Notes: generated by a model not told the origin, from the letters alone. Shown: positions 11,999 to 20,774, counted from the stretch's first letter. The stretch: 64,000 nt of DNA from Paractinoplanes aksuensis (GCF_024137025.1 NZ_JAMYJR010000013.1:62001-126000), one strand, 5' to 3'. Program-made: numbers and translations.

Positions 11999-12964
11999 TC
12001 AGGAGAGGTCGGGCTTCAGGCCGGCGGCGAGATCGGCGACGGTGTGGGCGCGGATGCCGTCGACCGGACCGTCGGAGAACTCGGCCGCAACGGCGCGGAC
12101 ATGGTCCTGGGCGCGGGCGGCCAGGCCGTCGTAGACGGCGACGAACAACTCACGAGCGGGTTCCCGGGGCCATCCCGGTGGGAGTAGCTCGAGAGGCAGG
12201 CGCGGGTCGAGGACGGGCAGGCGCCGATAGGCGTCCATCACCTCGGTGCGGGCCCGGACCGCCTCGGCCCCGGTCAGCCGCCCGGCCTCGATCCGGGCCG
12301 GCCCGAGGTGCCAGTGCTGCCGGAAATCCTCGTACTCGCGGGCGATGGCCGCGGTGTCCCAGGCCTGCAGCGGCGCCCGGCCGGTTCGGGCGCCGAGCTC
12401 GACGTGGCGGGCCCGGAAGACGGTCATGGTGCCGGGGGCGAAGCCGGACAGGTGCGCCCGGGCCTTGTCCGGCAGATCGTGCGGTGAGATCCACAGACCG
12501 TCGTACAGCGGGGCGTACCCCATCCACCGCAGTTGATCGCGGAGTTCCTGTCGCCGCGTGCGTTCGGCCTGCGGAAGGGAGAAAGCGATCAGAGTCCAGT
12601 GCTGATCCCACCGTTCGGCGCCGGTGGCCGGCGAGACGATCGAGCTGCCTCCGATGGACAGGAAGGCGGCTGCCTCTTTGGTGAGCCGGTATGCGCTGCG
12701 CCGTCCCTGCCTCCGCACCTGCAGCACGCCACGTCGGGCGAGTCGGCTGATAGCGGTCCGGGCCCCGGCGGGGCTGACGCCCGCCTCGGCCAGCAGGGCG
12801 ACGATGGCGGCCGACGGCAGCTCGGCCCCGGTGCCCAGGGTGTAGTCGGCGAGCAGGGTCACCGCCAGGTCCTGGGGTGAGCTGCCGGCCTGCCGCCGGG
12901 GCAGGCTCACCGTGCCCGTGGCGTCGTCGGGGAAGATCTCGTCGATGTCGTACGGCCTGGTCAC
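11999..12964 (-). CDS. PaaX-family transcriptional regulator
   Basis: The protein has 321 residues with an N-terminal winged helix (about 30-100; SPAGARTAISRLARRGVLQVRRQGRRSAYRLT) followed by the PaaX middle and C-terminal domains (RWDQHWTLIAFSLPQ, WMGYAPLYDGLWISP). PaaX in E. coli represses phenylacetate degradation, but no such genes are nearby, so the effector here is unknown. The open frame extends upstream; the GTG at 12964 is chosen because it has GGAG 9 bases before it and begins the conserved part. Confidence 0.85.
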   Translation of the reverse strand: MTRPYDIDEIFPDDATGTVSLPRRQAGSSPQDLAVTLLADYTLGTGAELPSAAIVALLAEAGVSPAGARTAISRLARRGVLQVRRQGRRSAYRLTKEAAAFLSIGGSSIVSPATGAERWDQHWTLIAFSLPQAERTRRQELRDQLRWMGYAPLYDGLWISPHDLPDKARAHLSGFAPGTMTVFRARHVELGARTGRAPLQAWDTAAIAREYEDFRQHWHLGPARIEAGRLTGAEAVRARTEVMDAYRRLPVLDPRLPLELLPPGWPREPARELFVAVYDGLAARAQDHVRAVAAEFSDGPVDGIRAHTVADLAAGLKPDLS

Positions 12965-13163
12965 GCGACGGCTCCGGCAGGATCGGGGGCTGGCGCCGGC
13001 GCCGGGCGGGGCGAACCCGCGCGGCCGGCGGCTCCGAGGATCTTCCCATGCCGGCCCGCCGCCCCGGGATCCCGGGGCGGCGCGCCGTCCGAGCTTCGGA
13101 ACCGGGTGGACGACGTGCCGCCATGCCGTCCGCCCGGTCCTCAGCCGTGCGCGACTGCCCTCG

Positions 13164-14447
13164 TCAGCCGGTGGTGCAGGTGGAGCTGTTGAGGGAGTAC
13201 GCCGTGGGGGCTCCGCTGTTGCCGGTGTGAGTGGCCTGGTAGCCGATGCTGATGGACGCGCCGGCGGCCAGGTTCGCGTTGTAGCTGACGTGGGTGGCCG
13301 TGACCCGTCCGGAGGTGGGCGCGTAGGAGGCGTTCCACCCACCGGTGACGGTCTGCCCCGTGGGCAGGTCGAAGGCCAGGGTCCAGCCGGTGATCGGGGC
13401 GTTGCCGGTGTTCGTGATCGTGAGGTTCGTGGTCAGCCCGGTGTTCCAGGCGTTGACCGCTGCGGTGACCCGGCAGGCCGAAGTGGTCGGCGGGGTCGTC
13501 GGGGGTGTGGTGGGCGGCGTCGTGAGCCCGAAGAAGGCGATGGCGGCCGCGGCCATGCCGGTGCTGGGCAGGCTGTGCCCGGCGCCTTGGATGCTGTAGG
13601 CCTCGACCTGGACGGTGCCCGCCGGGTCGGCCCAGCGGCGGCGGTTCCAGCTCGGCTGCGGGGTGTCGCTGGACGAGGGCGTGGTGCTGAGCCCGAACAC
13701 GTTGGTCCACTGCTCGATCGACTCTTGCAGCAACGAGTACGGAACGAGGGTGTCGTTGGTGCCGTGCCACAGCTGCACCCGCGGACGGGCCCCGGTGTAG
13801 CCGGCTGACGCCTGACGGACGGCGTCGCCCCACTGCTGCGGCGTGCGGTTCATGCTGCCCCCGGTGCACTGGCCGCCGGGCGGATAGTCGGCCGCGTTGG
13901 CGAAGCAGGTGAACGGCACGCCCATGAAGGACGCGCCGGCCTTGAACAGGTCGGGGTAGAGGGAGAGCATGTGCTGGGTCATCATGCCGCCCGACGAGCT
14001 TCCGGTGGCGTACACGCGGTTCTGGTCGCCGCCGTAGCGCTGGCCGGCGTAGGCCACCATCGACGCGATCGAAACCGGGTCGCTGCCACCGTTGCGCTGC
14101 TTGGCGGCGGCCGACCAGGTGTCGAAGCACTTGCCGAAGCCGGCTTCCTGCATCGCGGACGGGTAGATCACGAGGAACCCGTACCGGTCGGCCAGCGCGG
14201 CGAATTCGCTGCCGGAATAGAAGCCCGGACCCGAGCCGCCACAGCCGTGCATGGCGACCACGATGGCCGGGTTGGCCGGGCGTGTGTCCGGAACATAGAT
14301 GTGCATGCGCATCCCGCCCGGGTTGCTGCCGAAGCTGGTCACCTCGGTCAGCGCGGCCGCGAAGGCCGGCCGGGGCGCCGCGAGGGCGAGACCGGCCAGG
14401 GTCAGCATCGAGGCCAGGGCGTACAGCAGTCTGCGTCTGATCTTCAT
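13164..14447 (-). CDS. Secreted PHB-depolymerase/CE1-like esterase with C-terminal CBM2
   Basis: The protein has 427 residues: signal peptide (to about 32), esterase domain (about 33-310) and, after a TTPP linker, a CBM2. The triad is Ser in GSSSGGMM, Asp in GTNDTLVPY and His in GAGHSLP; an oxyanion-type HGCGGSG lies early. It is probably an acetyl xylan or feruloyl esterase rather than a polyester depolymerase, given the cellulose-binding module. It is separate from the xylan operon, and I find no CebR box before it. ATG at 14447 has AGGAG 8 bases upstream. Confidence 0.88.
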   Translation of the reverse strand: MKIRRRLLYALASMLTLAGLALAAPRPAFAAALTEVTSFGSNPGGMRMHIYVPDTRPANPAIVVAMHGCGGSGPGFYSGSEFAALADRYGFLVIYPSAMQEAGFGKCFDTWSAAAKQRNGGSDPVSIASMVAYAGQRYGGDQNRVYATGSSSGGMMTQHMLSLYPDLFKAGASFMGVPFTCFANAADYPPGGQCTGGSMNRTPQQWGDAVRQASAGYTGARPRVQLWHGTNDTLVPYSLLQESIEQWTNVFGLSTTPSSSDTPQPSWNRRRWADPAGTVQVEAYSIQGAGHSLPSTGMAAAAIAFFGLTTPPTTPPTTPPTTSACRVTAAVNAWNTGLTTNLTITNTGNAPITGWTLAFDLPTGQTVTGGWNASYAPTSGRVTATHVSYNANLAAGASISIGYQATHTGNSGAPTAYSLNSSTCTTG

Positions 14448-14606
14448 GATCGTCACTCCTGGGGGAGGCCGGGCCGGGCGCGCGGGATTGCCGCGGGCGC
14501 GCACAGCCCATGCGGAAAAGCTGGGGATCTCGGCCCGGCAGCCAGAGGTCACCCGGCGTCGAACGCCATCGGGACGTGAGGTGAGCTGCCCTGTCGTCAC
14601 CGCACG

Positions 14607-14625
14607 GGCGCCGGAAGCCGGCGCC
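14607..14625. other. Strong hairpin in the 323-bp gap before the esterase
   Basis: GGCGCCGG and CCGGCGCC form a perfect 8-bp stem with a 3-base loop. It lies 160 bases upstream of the esterase start, in a gap (14448-14770) with no gene; it could terminate the oxidoreductase gene read-out or be part of the esterase leader. Confidence 0.5.
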
Positions 14626-14770
14626 GACCGCTGTGCCCCGGCCGGGTCACGCGCACCCGGCGAACACGCGTCGTATGGCACTTAGCGTGCACCCAACACA
14701 GAAAACTGTCAATCAATGCGGCCACAGTGGATCACGGTGAAGCGTCGGCCGGATCGGTCTTCTCGGTGGC

Positions 14771-15661
14771 TCAGCCGAGCAGGGCCTGCGCCACGGCGCG
14801 GCCGGACAGCCACGCGGTCTGGGCGCGTGGGCGTCCGAAGGCGTCGCCGCAGAGCCAGACCCGGCCGTCGACGGCGTATCGGGCGTCGACGGGCTCGGGC
14901 TGGGCATAAGTCCAGCGGTGCACCTGCACCTCCGGCGCGGCAGAGAGGCCGAGCACCTCGCCGACGGCCTCGGCCAGGATCGGACCGGCCGACTCCGGGT
15001 GGTCGAGGTGCTGGGCGGCCAACCCCGGGGTCGAATGGGCGACCAGGACCGGGGCCCGGTCGCCTCGGCGGTCGCCGTCGTCGCAGACGGTGGCCAGGGC
15101 GGGGTGGTCATTGACGAAGGCGCCGTGCCACTCGCCCCATTCGCGGGACGGATACGTGAGAACGGCGGCAATCACCGGATTCCAGGTCTGCGCCTTCGCC
15201 GCCGCGACGATGGACGGCGGCGGTCCCAGCCGTACGGCCTGTGGACCGGGCATGGCCAGCACGACGGCGTCCGCGTCAGCCGGCACCGCGTCGATCGGGG
15301 CCGACAACGACACGTCGAGGCCGGCGGCCAGGTCGGCGGCCAGCGAGCGCAGGCCGCCGGGGGCCGCCCATCGCATCGGTCCGGTGGCCGGGGCGCCGCC
15401 GGGATGGACCCGCAGGGTGTCGGTCCAGGGCCGGGCGAGTCCGCGCGACTCCCACGAGCTCAGCTGCGCGGCGAAATCCGGATCGTCAGCGACCAGATAG
15501 GCGGCGCCGATGTCGGCGTACCGGCCGTGGTAGCGCTTGCTCGCGAGCCGGCCGCCCACCACCCGGCCACGCTCGACGACGCGGACCCGTGCCCCGCCCG
15601 CGGCCAGTGCCCGTGCACACGACAGCCCGGCGATGCCTGCGCCCACCACGACGACGTCCAT
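14771..15661 (-). CDS. FAD-dependent NAD(P)-binding oxidoreductase (amine oxidase/renalase-like)
   Basis: The protein has 296 residues and starts with a Rossmann dinucleotide-binding motif, VVVGAGIAGLSCARAL, followed by the ERG acidic end of strand 2 and the GGRLASKR motif usual for FAD amine-oxidase-like proteins. A C-terminal FAD segment reads DGRVWLCGDAFGRPR. At under 300 residues it matches the short renalase-like group. The substrate is unknown and no pathway partner lies nearby. Confidence 0.85.
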   Translation of the reverse strand: MDVVVVGAGIAGLSCARALAAGGARVRVVERGRVVGGRLASKRYHGRYADIGAAYLVADDPDFAAQLSSWESRGLARPWTDTLRVHPGGAPATGPMRWAAPGGLRSLAADLAAGLDVSLSAPIDAVPADADAVVLAMPGPQAVRLGPPPSIVAAAKAQTWNPVIAAVLTYPSREWGEWHGAFVNDHPALATVCDDGDRRGDRAPVLVAHSTPGLAAQHLDHPESAGPILAEAVGEVLGLSAAPEVQVHRWTYAQPEPVDARYAVDGRVWLCGDAFGRPRAQTAWLSGRAVAQALLG

Positions 15662-15766
15662 GATCGGACTTTACCCGCGGCGCGAGGCGGAGCGAGCTGT
15701 GACGGAATCTCCGGCGACCTTGCTGTTTGCCACATCGCGGGTAACGTCGGCTCCGCGGAGGGGTTG

Positions 15767-15787
15767 TTGCCCCGGACCCGGCATGCC
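15767..15787 (+). promoter_or_regulatory. Shared leader motif before the STAS remnant
   Basis: GCCCCGGACCCGGCATGCC is seen 23 bases before the ATG at 15811. It resembles the CCCCAGACTTCGGCATCGA element before the sigma factor gene at 29291. Confidence 0.5.
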
Positions 15788-15810
15788 GCACGCCACGCAG
15801 AGGCGGGATC

Positions 15811-15999
15811 ATGCCCCTGAATTCCGACGGCTTCGTTGATTCCAGCGATGATCTGACGATCATGTTCGGGCCTTGCCCGGCGACAGCCGGGCCCACGTGT
15901 GCCTGGCTGGTGAGATCGACATGGACGCTTCAGTCGTCCTGTCCCGGAACGTCGACTCGCAACGGGGCAGCAGTCGTGGAGGACCACGTTTCTTCCTGA
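15811..15999 (+). pseudogene. Frameshifted STAS-domain (anti-sigma antagonist) remnant
   Basis: The frame from ATG 15811 begins as a STAS protein would (MPLNSDGFVDSSDDLTIMFG). The continuation VCLAGEIDMDASVVL, the usual second strand and helix of a STAS domain, lies in another frame from about 15872. After about 15960 no STAS sequence is left. One indel and a lost C terminus explain this. Confidence 0.5.
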
Positions 16000-16343
16000 C
16001 CGTCTGCGGAGTGCACCCCGGCAAGAGAATGGCAACGGCCCGGGGAAACCGCAGCTCGTCCGAGGTCCGCCGCTGCCGGCATCAACGGCGCGACCAGGAC
16101 CGCGAGCGCGCCCGGACGGCGGTGCAACGACGCATCGCTGTCCGGGCGTCCGGGTACCGTGATTTTCCGGCCACCAGGAAGTCCAGCCGAGCTGAGTCGC
16201 CGTCGGGACGGTCGGTCCGCGTGAAACCGGGCCACCGCGTCCGGTGCGGAGCGCGGCTGGCCACCATGGACGATTCACGACGGCGAAGAGAGTGTCAGCT
16301 CCAGGCTGTACATCGGCGCGACCCGCAGTATGGTCGATGCACC
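16000..16343. other. Stretch without a recognisable gene
   Basis: Open frames here have no recognisable domain, no good ribosome binding site and no family resemblance. It may be decayed sequence after the STAS remnant. Confidence 0.4.
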
Positions 16344-16363
16344 GCTCCCGACCCCGGCGGTGT
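16344..16363 (+). promoter_or_regulatory. Weak copy of the shared leader motif
   Basis: GCTCCCGACCCCGGCGGTG lies 43 bases before the ATG at 16407 and resembles the GCCCCAGCCCCCGG element of other signalling genes in the window. Confidence 0.35.
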
Positions 16364-16406
16364 GTCAGTAGCCAAGTGCCCTCACTGACCCGCTGAGGTG
16401 GGCCCC

Positions 16407-16861
16407 ATGATCGAAGACTCTTTTGTCCCCGCCGACCGCTCGCCGGCGGTCGATGCGACCGCGGCAACGGTGCGGTCGCTGTGTGAACACCACGCCGCCG
16501 CACTGCTCACCATCGCGTCAGTTCTGCTCGATGATGTGGACGTGGCCTGCGAGATCGTTGCGGAGACGCTGGCCTCCGCCTGCCGGGAGGCGCAGGTCGT
16601 GCGGCTGGCCGAACCCGAGACCCGATCGCATCTCGCGCGGTCGATCTATCACCGCTGCCTGGGCCGAATTGCCTCGAAGGAGCGTTTCCCACAACTGTAC
16701 GAGTGGGATCGCGGGCCGAAGACGGCGTCCCTGCCGCTCAGCCATCTCAGTGTCGATCAACGTGCGGTGCTCTCGTTGACTCTGTTCGGCCGGCACGGGT
16801 CACTCAGGCCGCGGCCACCGTGCGGGCGGCGGGCCCTCGCCTTCAACAGGCAGGCTCGTAG
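16407..16861 (+). pseudogene. Sigma-factor-like gene with a late frameshift
   Basis: From ATG 16407 (GAGG 8 bases before it) the frame reads as a small sigma-70-like protein: a helical region-2-like part (TIASVLLDDVDVACEIVAETLASACREA) and a region-4-like start (LSVDQRAVLSLTLFGRHG). At the GGG at 16797-16799 the natural continuation, VTQAAATVRAAGPRLQQ, lies in another frame and stops at TAG 16859-16861. One missing G would restore a protein of about 151 residues. Without it, translation runs into nonsense opposite the next gene. It could be a true mutation or a base-calling slip. Confidence 0.55.
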
Positions 16862-16895
16862 GCCTGCGCGGGGGGACGAGGACCCGGCGCGCCGA

Positions 16896-17654
16896 TCACA
16901 TCCCGGACCACACCTGTCCCGCCCGCTTCGTCGGCGGTTGGTTGTGGCCCTCGAGGACGGCCAGAGTCAGGACCAGCGCGGTGCTGACGTCGGTCGACCG
17001 AACCGCCCGCGGGGACAGGTTCGCGGTGGCCCACCCCGGGCCGGCCGCGATGATCGTCGCGCCGGGTTGAGCGTCGAGCACCTCGTCGATCTGGGCCGGG
17101 CCGGCGGTTGTCCGGTTCTGTGACCAGACGATGACGGCAGCCGGTTGCAGGCGCCGGGCCGCGGTGGCCAAGGCGGCCGGCGGGACGCGTGCGCCCAGCA
17201 CACGACAAGAGACGCCGGATTCCTCGAGGGCAGCGACCAGCGTCTCCAGCGGTAACACCTGGAACTCCTCGTCGGCGCAGGCCAGCAGCACGGACTGCGG
17301 GGACGGGCGGCGCGGCCGGTTCCGGCCGGACAAGGCCGTCATGGCGGACTGCACGTAGAGGTGTTCGGCCGCGGCGTCTTGATCGTTGTCGCCGGTTCGT
17401 GATCCCAGGTATCGCCAGACCGGTTGCACGAGCTGCTCCCACGTCGAGACCACGCCGACGCTGTCGACGGACGTCTGCACGATCTGGACGATGAGGCCGG
17501 TGTCGAGGTCGATCGCGGCCCGGGCCAGGCGGCGCGCATTCGGATCGAACAGACTGACACGACCAGGCTCGACGCGGCCCGGACCGGACTGATCAACCGG
17601 CCTGGCGCCGGTGGTGGCGTCGGCGGATTCTGCCGCTGGACGGTTCGAGATCAT
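16896..17654 (-). CDS. Cobalamin-binding-fold regulatory protein, cobalt-ligand His missing
   Basis: The protein has 252 residues: a helical part (about 40-120, LGSRTGDNDQDAAAEHLYVQSAM) and a Rossmann-like domain (about 130-235, SVLLACADEEFQVLPLETLVAALEESGV; VIVWSQ) as in the B12-binding half of CarH/LitR-like regulators. No MerR-type DNA-binding domain is present. The segment where the cobalt-coordinating His normally lies reads ADEEFQVLP, with no His, so cobalamin may not bind in the usual way. The start ATG 17654 has GGGAG 6 bases upstream. Confidence 0.72.
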   Translation of the reverse strand: MISNRPAAESADATTGARPVDQSGPGRVEPGRVSLFDPNARRLARAAIDLDTGLIVQIVQTSVDSVGVVSTWEQLVQPVWRYLGSRTGDNDQDAAAEHLYVQSAMTALSGRNRPRRPSPQSVLLACADEEFQVLPLETLVAALEESGVSCRVLGARVPPAALATAARRLQPAAVIVWSQNRTTAGPAQIDEVLDAQPGATIIAAGPGWATANLSPRAVRSTDVSTALVLTLAVLEGHNQPPTKRAGQVWSGM

Positions 17655-17669
17655 GGTGGCTCCCGGGAG

Positions 17670-17724
17670 GACACATGCACAGAGTGATGTGTCGCCGGGG
17701 GCTGGGACGACTGGGTGAACCCAG
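17670..17724 (-). promoter_or_regulatory. Structured leader with shared motif, before the B12-fold gene
   Basis: In the sense direction, a hairpin (CTGGG-TTCA-CCCAG, 17724-17711) is followed by the shared element GTCCCAGCCCCCGGCG and then a 7-bp stem (GACACAT with ATGTGTC, 17693-17670) just before the ribosome binding site. Confidence 0.5.
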
Positions 17725-17725
17725 T

Positions 17726-18622
17726 TTAAGCGCCACCGCGGCCGGTCGCACGTCCGGCCGGGGAACGATCGACTGACGCCCACACCACCTTGCCGCCGCG
17801 GGTCGGCGTGGCGCCCCACCCGGCGGCGATCGCGTGTATCAGCCGTAGTCCTCGCCCTCGTTCCAGAGGCGGGAGCTGCGGGCCGCCGAGCGTCAATTCA
17901 CTCGAATGGGGAAATCGGGCGGCGTTGTCGCGTACGGCGAGGTGCAGGCCGGTGCCGGCGTGGGTCACGGTGGCGGTGAAATCTGTGCCGGCGTGTTCGA
18001 CCGCGTTGGCGGCGAGCTCCGACATGATCAGGGCGCTGTCAGGTTCCAGCCGGGCCAGGTTCCAGGCGTGGCACGCCTGGGCGACGAGGTCTCGTGCGGC
18101 CCGCGCGGACGCCGGCAGCGGGGCCAGGCGGACCTGGAAACGGTCGGCTCGGGCGGCCCGTTCGGTGATCGCGACCCGCGCTTCCGCCAAAGTGGCGCAC
18201 ACCCGGGGCTGGGGCCCTTGCCGGTTGCGGAGTCGCCGGCTCAAGGCCGTCGCGGGGGACAGGCAGAACACCACCCGGGCCGGCGCCGGCGCGAGCCGGG
18301 CCTGCCGCCAAGCCGCGAGCCAGAACGGCAGACTGGCCGCGTGCGGATCGTCCAGATGTCGCAGATCGACGATGATCACGGTGGATGGCCCGGCCAGGCA
18401 CAGCCGCAATCGGGCGGTGACCTGTTCGCCGAAAAACGATGACCACGGGCCGTGGGCCCTGAGCTCGATCACCGCCGTACTGGTGTCTCCCACGATGGTG
18501 ACCCCCGTCCCGTCACCGCTGGGTGCTTCCGTCAGCAGATACGGAGGTTCAGGCGAGGAGACCGGCCGGCTGGGAACAGTTGGTGATTCCGCTGAGGAAT
18601 GGAATGACTGTTGGTCTACCAC
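17726..18622 (-). CDS. STAS-like domain fused to RsbW/SpoIIAB-type HATPase
   Basis: About 298 residues. The N-terminal half (about 40-150) resembles an anti-sigma antagonist fold, with IIVDLRHLDDPHAASLP at the usual phospho-serine loop. The C-terminal half (about 170-295) is a GHKL ATPase: N-box SELAANAVEHAG, G1 LAVRDNAARFP, G2 GRGLRLIHAIAAGWG. Anti-sigma kinases and their antagonists are normally separate proteins; here both are in cis. Start: the GTG at 18622 has GGGAG 8 bases upstream, while the GTG at 18640 would overlap that site. A divergent paralogue lies at 18962. Confidence 0.8.
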   Translation of the reverse strand: MVDQQSFHSSAESPTVPSRPVSSPEPPYLLTEAPSGDGTGVTIVGDTSTAVIELRAHGPWSSFFGEQVTARLRLCLAGPSTVIIVDLRHLDDPHAASLPFWLAAWRQARLAPAPARVVFCLSPATALSRRLRNRQGPQPRVCATLAEARVAITERAARADRFQVRLAPLPASARAARDLVAQACHAWNLARLEPDSALIMSELAANAVEHAGTDFTATVTHAGTGLHLAVRDNAARFPHSSELTLGGPQLPPLERGRGLRLIHAIAAGWGATPTRGGKVVWASVDRSPAGRATGRGGA

Positions 18623-18658
18623 TACAGTTGCTCCCGGCACCTAGGCAGAACATGGTGC

Positions 18659-18679
18659 GCTACCGGGGGCCGGGGTAGC
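18659..18679 (-). promoter_or_regulatory. Structured leader with shared motif, before the STAS-HATPase gene
   Basis: In sense, GCTACC and GGTAGC (6 bp) enclose CCGGCCCCC, giving CCCCGGCCCCCGGTAGC, a version of the shared element, about 37 bases upstream of the start at 18622. The rest of the 339-bp divergent gap (18623-18961) holds no gene. Confidence 0.45.
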
Positions 18680-18961
18680 CGGAGGGGCGATGTGTCGCTC
18701 CGCCCAGCACGACGGTATCTCAGCCGGCCCAGGTCCAGTACACCCTCGCGGATGAACCTGACCGGCGCCGGATGGGCGGGTTGTGGCGCGGGGCGTCGCC
18801 CGGTTCGGTCAGGCGTACGGTAGGAGTGTCGCCCGAGACCCCGGTGGTGCACTCTTCACCGGGCATCTGCTCGGTGCCATCCAGCAGTCCCCTCGGGAGG
18901 ACGCCGTGGCTACCGAACTGTCATCGCTCAGCTTCGGCGGCGCCTGCGGCGAGAGCTGTCG

Positions 18962-19798
18962 GTGACCGGCTTTGATCGGCGTGAATGGCGTCGGCCGCTC
19001 AGGTCTCCGTACTTCGTCACCACCGGAACCTACGAGGGCGGGGTGTCGGTCAGGGTCATCGCTGACGCCAGCGCCACCGTGGTCGAGATGACGGTGCACG
19101 GCTTGTGGTCGGAGCACCTCGGCCACCAGATCACTGACGCCCTGCGGCACTGTCTGGCCGGGCCGTGCGAGGCGATCGTGATCGATGTTCGGGGGGTGGG
19201 TGATCAGCACGGGGTGAGCCTGTCGTACTGGCTGGCGGTGCAGCGGACGGCACGGCTCGGGCCGGCGCCGGTGCACCTGATGTTCTGCTCGCCCCGGGCG
19301 ACGATGCTGGATTATCGGCTGCGGCATCAGGAAGAGGCTCCGCTGGTGTTTGCCAGCCTGTCGCAGGCGCGCATCGCGATCGGTGGCAAAGTGTCACGAG
19401 CCGACCGGATGCAGGCCCGCATGCTGTCTCGGCCCAGCTCCGTGGGAATGGCTCGCGACCTCGTCGCGCGGGCTTGTCACGCCTGGCGCCGGCCCGACTT
19501 GCAGCCGGATGCAGCGCTGATCGTGTCCGAGCTGGTGTCCAACGCCGTGGATCATGCCGCTACCGACATCGTGGTGACCGTGTTCCGGCGGGCCGGTCGG
19601 CTCCACGTCGCCGTCCGCGACGGGGACTCCCGGTTCCCGATCATGAGCGCGGCCCCGGGCCCGGCCCGGTCGGCCCCGGTAGCCGCCCGCGGGCGTGGTC
19701 TGAGAGTGGTTCACACGATCGCCGACGACTGGGGCGCCGTGCCGACCCACGGCGGCAAAGTAGTGTGGGCCACCGTTTCCGCTCAGCCTGGTCGCTAG
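18962..19798 (+). CDS. STAS-like domain fused to RsbW/SpoIIAB-type HATPase (paralogue)
   Basis: The protein has 278 residues and the same layout as the gene at 17726-18622: STAS-like half (VEMTVHGLWSEHLG; IDVRGVGDQHGVSLSYWLA) and GHKL ATPase half (N-box VSELVSNAVDHAAT, LHVAVRDGDSRFP, GRGLRVVHTIADDWG). Both end in a THGGKVVWA-type C terminus. The pair is divergent, so it may arise from an inverted duplication. It starts with GTG at 18962 behind a weak GAGAG. The predicted role is phosphorylating and sequestering partner-switch proteins of a sigma factor. Confidence 0.8.
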   Translation: MTGFDRREWRRPLRSPYFVTTGTYEGGVSVRVIADASATVVEMTVHGLWSEHLGHQITDALRHCLAGPCEAIVIDVRGVGDQHGVSLSYWLAVQRTARLGPAPVHLMFCSPRATMLDYRLRHQEEAPLVFASLSQARIAIGGKVSRADRMQARMLSRPSSVGMARDLVARACHAWRRPDLQPDAALIVSELVSNAVDHAATDIVVTVFRRAGRLHVAVRDGDSRFPIMSAAPGPARSAPVAARGRGLRVVHTIADDWGAVPTHGGKVVWATVSAQPGR

Positions 19799-19883
19799 GG
19801 AAAGATCAGCCGGCCCGCGGGCCCGGCGGTGAGGCTGATACCGGTTATTCCCGTCCCGCGGATGAGGGAAATAGGGGATAGCC

Positions 19884-20180
19884 TTGCGGTATATGGCTAC
19901 CTACCGCACTGCCTCGACGCTTCTTTCCTCGGACGGCACCAGAACCCAGGGCACGGCCGCGCTTTTCAGCGAGCCCGGGCGCAAGGGCGGAACTCCGCCA
20001 TGGGCCGGCGATTTCCGCCCCGCGAACGACGCCGTCGACCTCGGTAAGAGTGCGGTCGGACAGACCTTCACGCTGGAACTGCCCGACGGCAGCACCGGCA
20101 AGGTCGTCGTGCAGAGCCTCAAGAGCGGCCGAGGTGGCGTCACCCTGGCGTTGATGGGCGAGGACGCGCCGCCTTTCTGA
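19884..20180 (+). CDS. Conserved 98-residue protein of unknown function, paralogue of 40131-40427
   Basis: Not recognised as a named family. A short polar N terminus precedes a beta-rich C terminus (LELPDGSTGKVVVQSLKSG, LALMGEDAPPF). The paralogue at 40131 is alike over its whole length. Two starts are possible: TTG 19884 with GGGGAT just upstream, or ATG 19893 (MATYRTAS); the GATAGC-TTGCG-TATATGGC layout is kept at both loci, so both signals are conserved. No membrane segment or signal peptide. Confidence 0.75.
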   Translation: MRYMATYRTASTLLSSDGTRTQGTAALFSEPGRKGGTPPWAGDFRPANDAVDLGKSAVGQTFTLELPDGSTGKVVVQSLKSGRGGVTLALMGEDAPPF

Positions 20181-20194
20181 TCCCAGGGCCGGAC

Positions 20195-20212
20195 GCCGCC
20201 GCTGACGGCGGC
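20195..20212. terminator. Terminator-like hairpin between convergent genes
   Basis: GCCGCC and GGCGGC form a 6-bp stem with a 6-base loop between the stop of the 98-residue gene and the stop of the hemerythrin-like gene. Confidence 0.4.
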
Positions 20213-20233
20213 TCCTCAGCAGAGGTCCGCCGG

Positions 20234-20695
20234 TCAGCCGAGGGCCATGATCCTGACGTTCTGCATGGCGCTGGCCATCATGTGCCGGCGCTGGGCCGGC
20301 ACGTACCGGCGGAGCAGGGGGAACTCGGCTCTCTCCTGATCCGCGGCGTGATCGAGCAGGCCGTCGCACACGGCCGCGAACCGGACCTCGAAGTCGGCCA
20401 GTCCGACTCCGAGCCGGTCCAGTTCGGCGAGCGAGCGGTCGAGCTGGTCGCCCTTCACCTGAAGGTCGAGGGCTACAGCGTCGCCGTCGGGGCCGAGGTT
20501 GCGAACGGCCGGGTGAGCGACGGCGACTTCCCCGAGCTGATGCCGATGGACGGCCTGGCGCAGAGCGGCGAGCGGATACTTCTTGCCGTCGCGACCAGCT
20601 CCCTGCACGTCGAGGCACAGCTGCCGGATCTGCTCGTGCTCATGACGCAGGACATCGACGACGTCGGGCGAGACGACGATCTGGAAAGTTCTCAT
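20234..20695 (-). CDS. Hemerythrin HHE-like protein
   Basis: The protein has 153 residues and is all-helical with the His/Glu spacing of HHE domains: HEHEQIRQL, HRHQLGEVAVAHP, and C-terminal LLDHAADQERAEFPLL. Such domains bind a di-iron centre and sense or handle oxygen or nitric oxide. ATG 20695 has AGGGG about 7 bases upstream. It sits between the 98-residue gene and a glycan-gene operon, and the equivalent gene is missing at the related locus near 40.4 kb. Confidence 0.7.
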   Translation of the reverse strand: MRTFQIVVSPDVVDVLRHEHEQIRQLCLDVQGAGRDGKKYPLAALRQAVHRHQLGEVAVAHPAVRNLGPDGDAVALDLQVKGDQLDRSLAELDRLGVGLADFEVRFAAVCDGLLDHAADQERAEFPLLRRYVPAQRRHMMASAMQNVRIMALG

Positions 20696-20774
20696 GCCGA
20701 CCCCTGACATGGGCGAAGCGGCGCCAGGGTCCGGGGCGTTGACACCGCTGACAGTACCCGCCAGGGGCGGGAGA

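Noticed and set aside
15723..15743. GTTT followed by GGGTAA, a possible stress promoter
   Set aside because: The spacer is only about 10 bases, too short compared with the 15 seen at all the others.
20650..20720. A GCCCCGGACCCTGGCGCC stretch before the hemerythrin-like gene as another leader element
   Set aside because: Likeness to the shared element is weak and no paired hairpin accompanies it.
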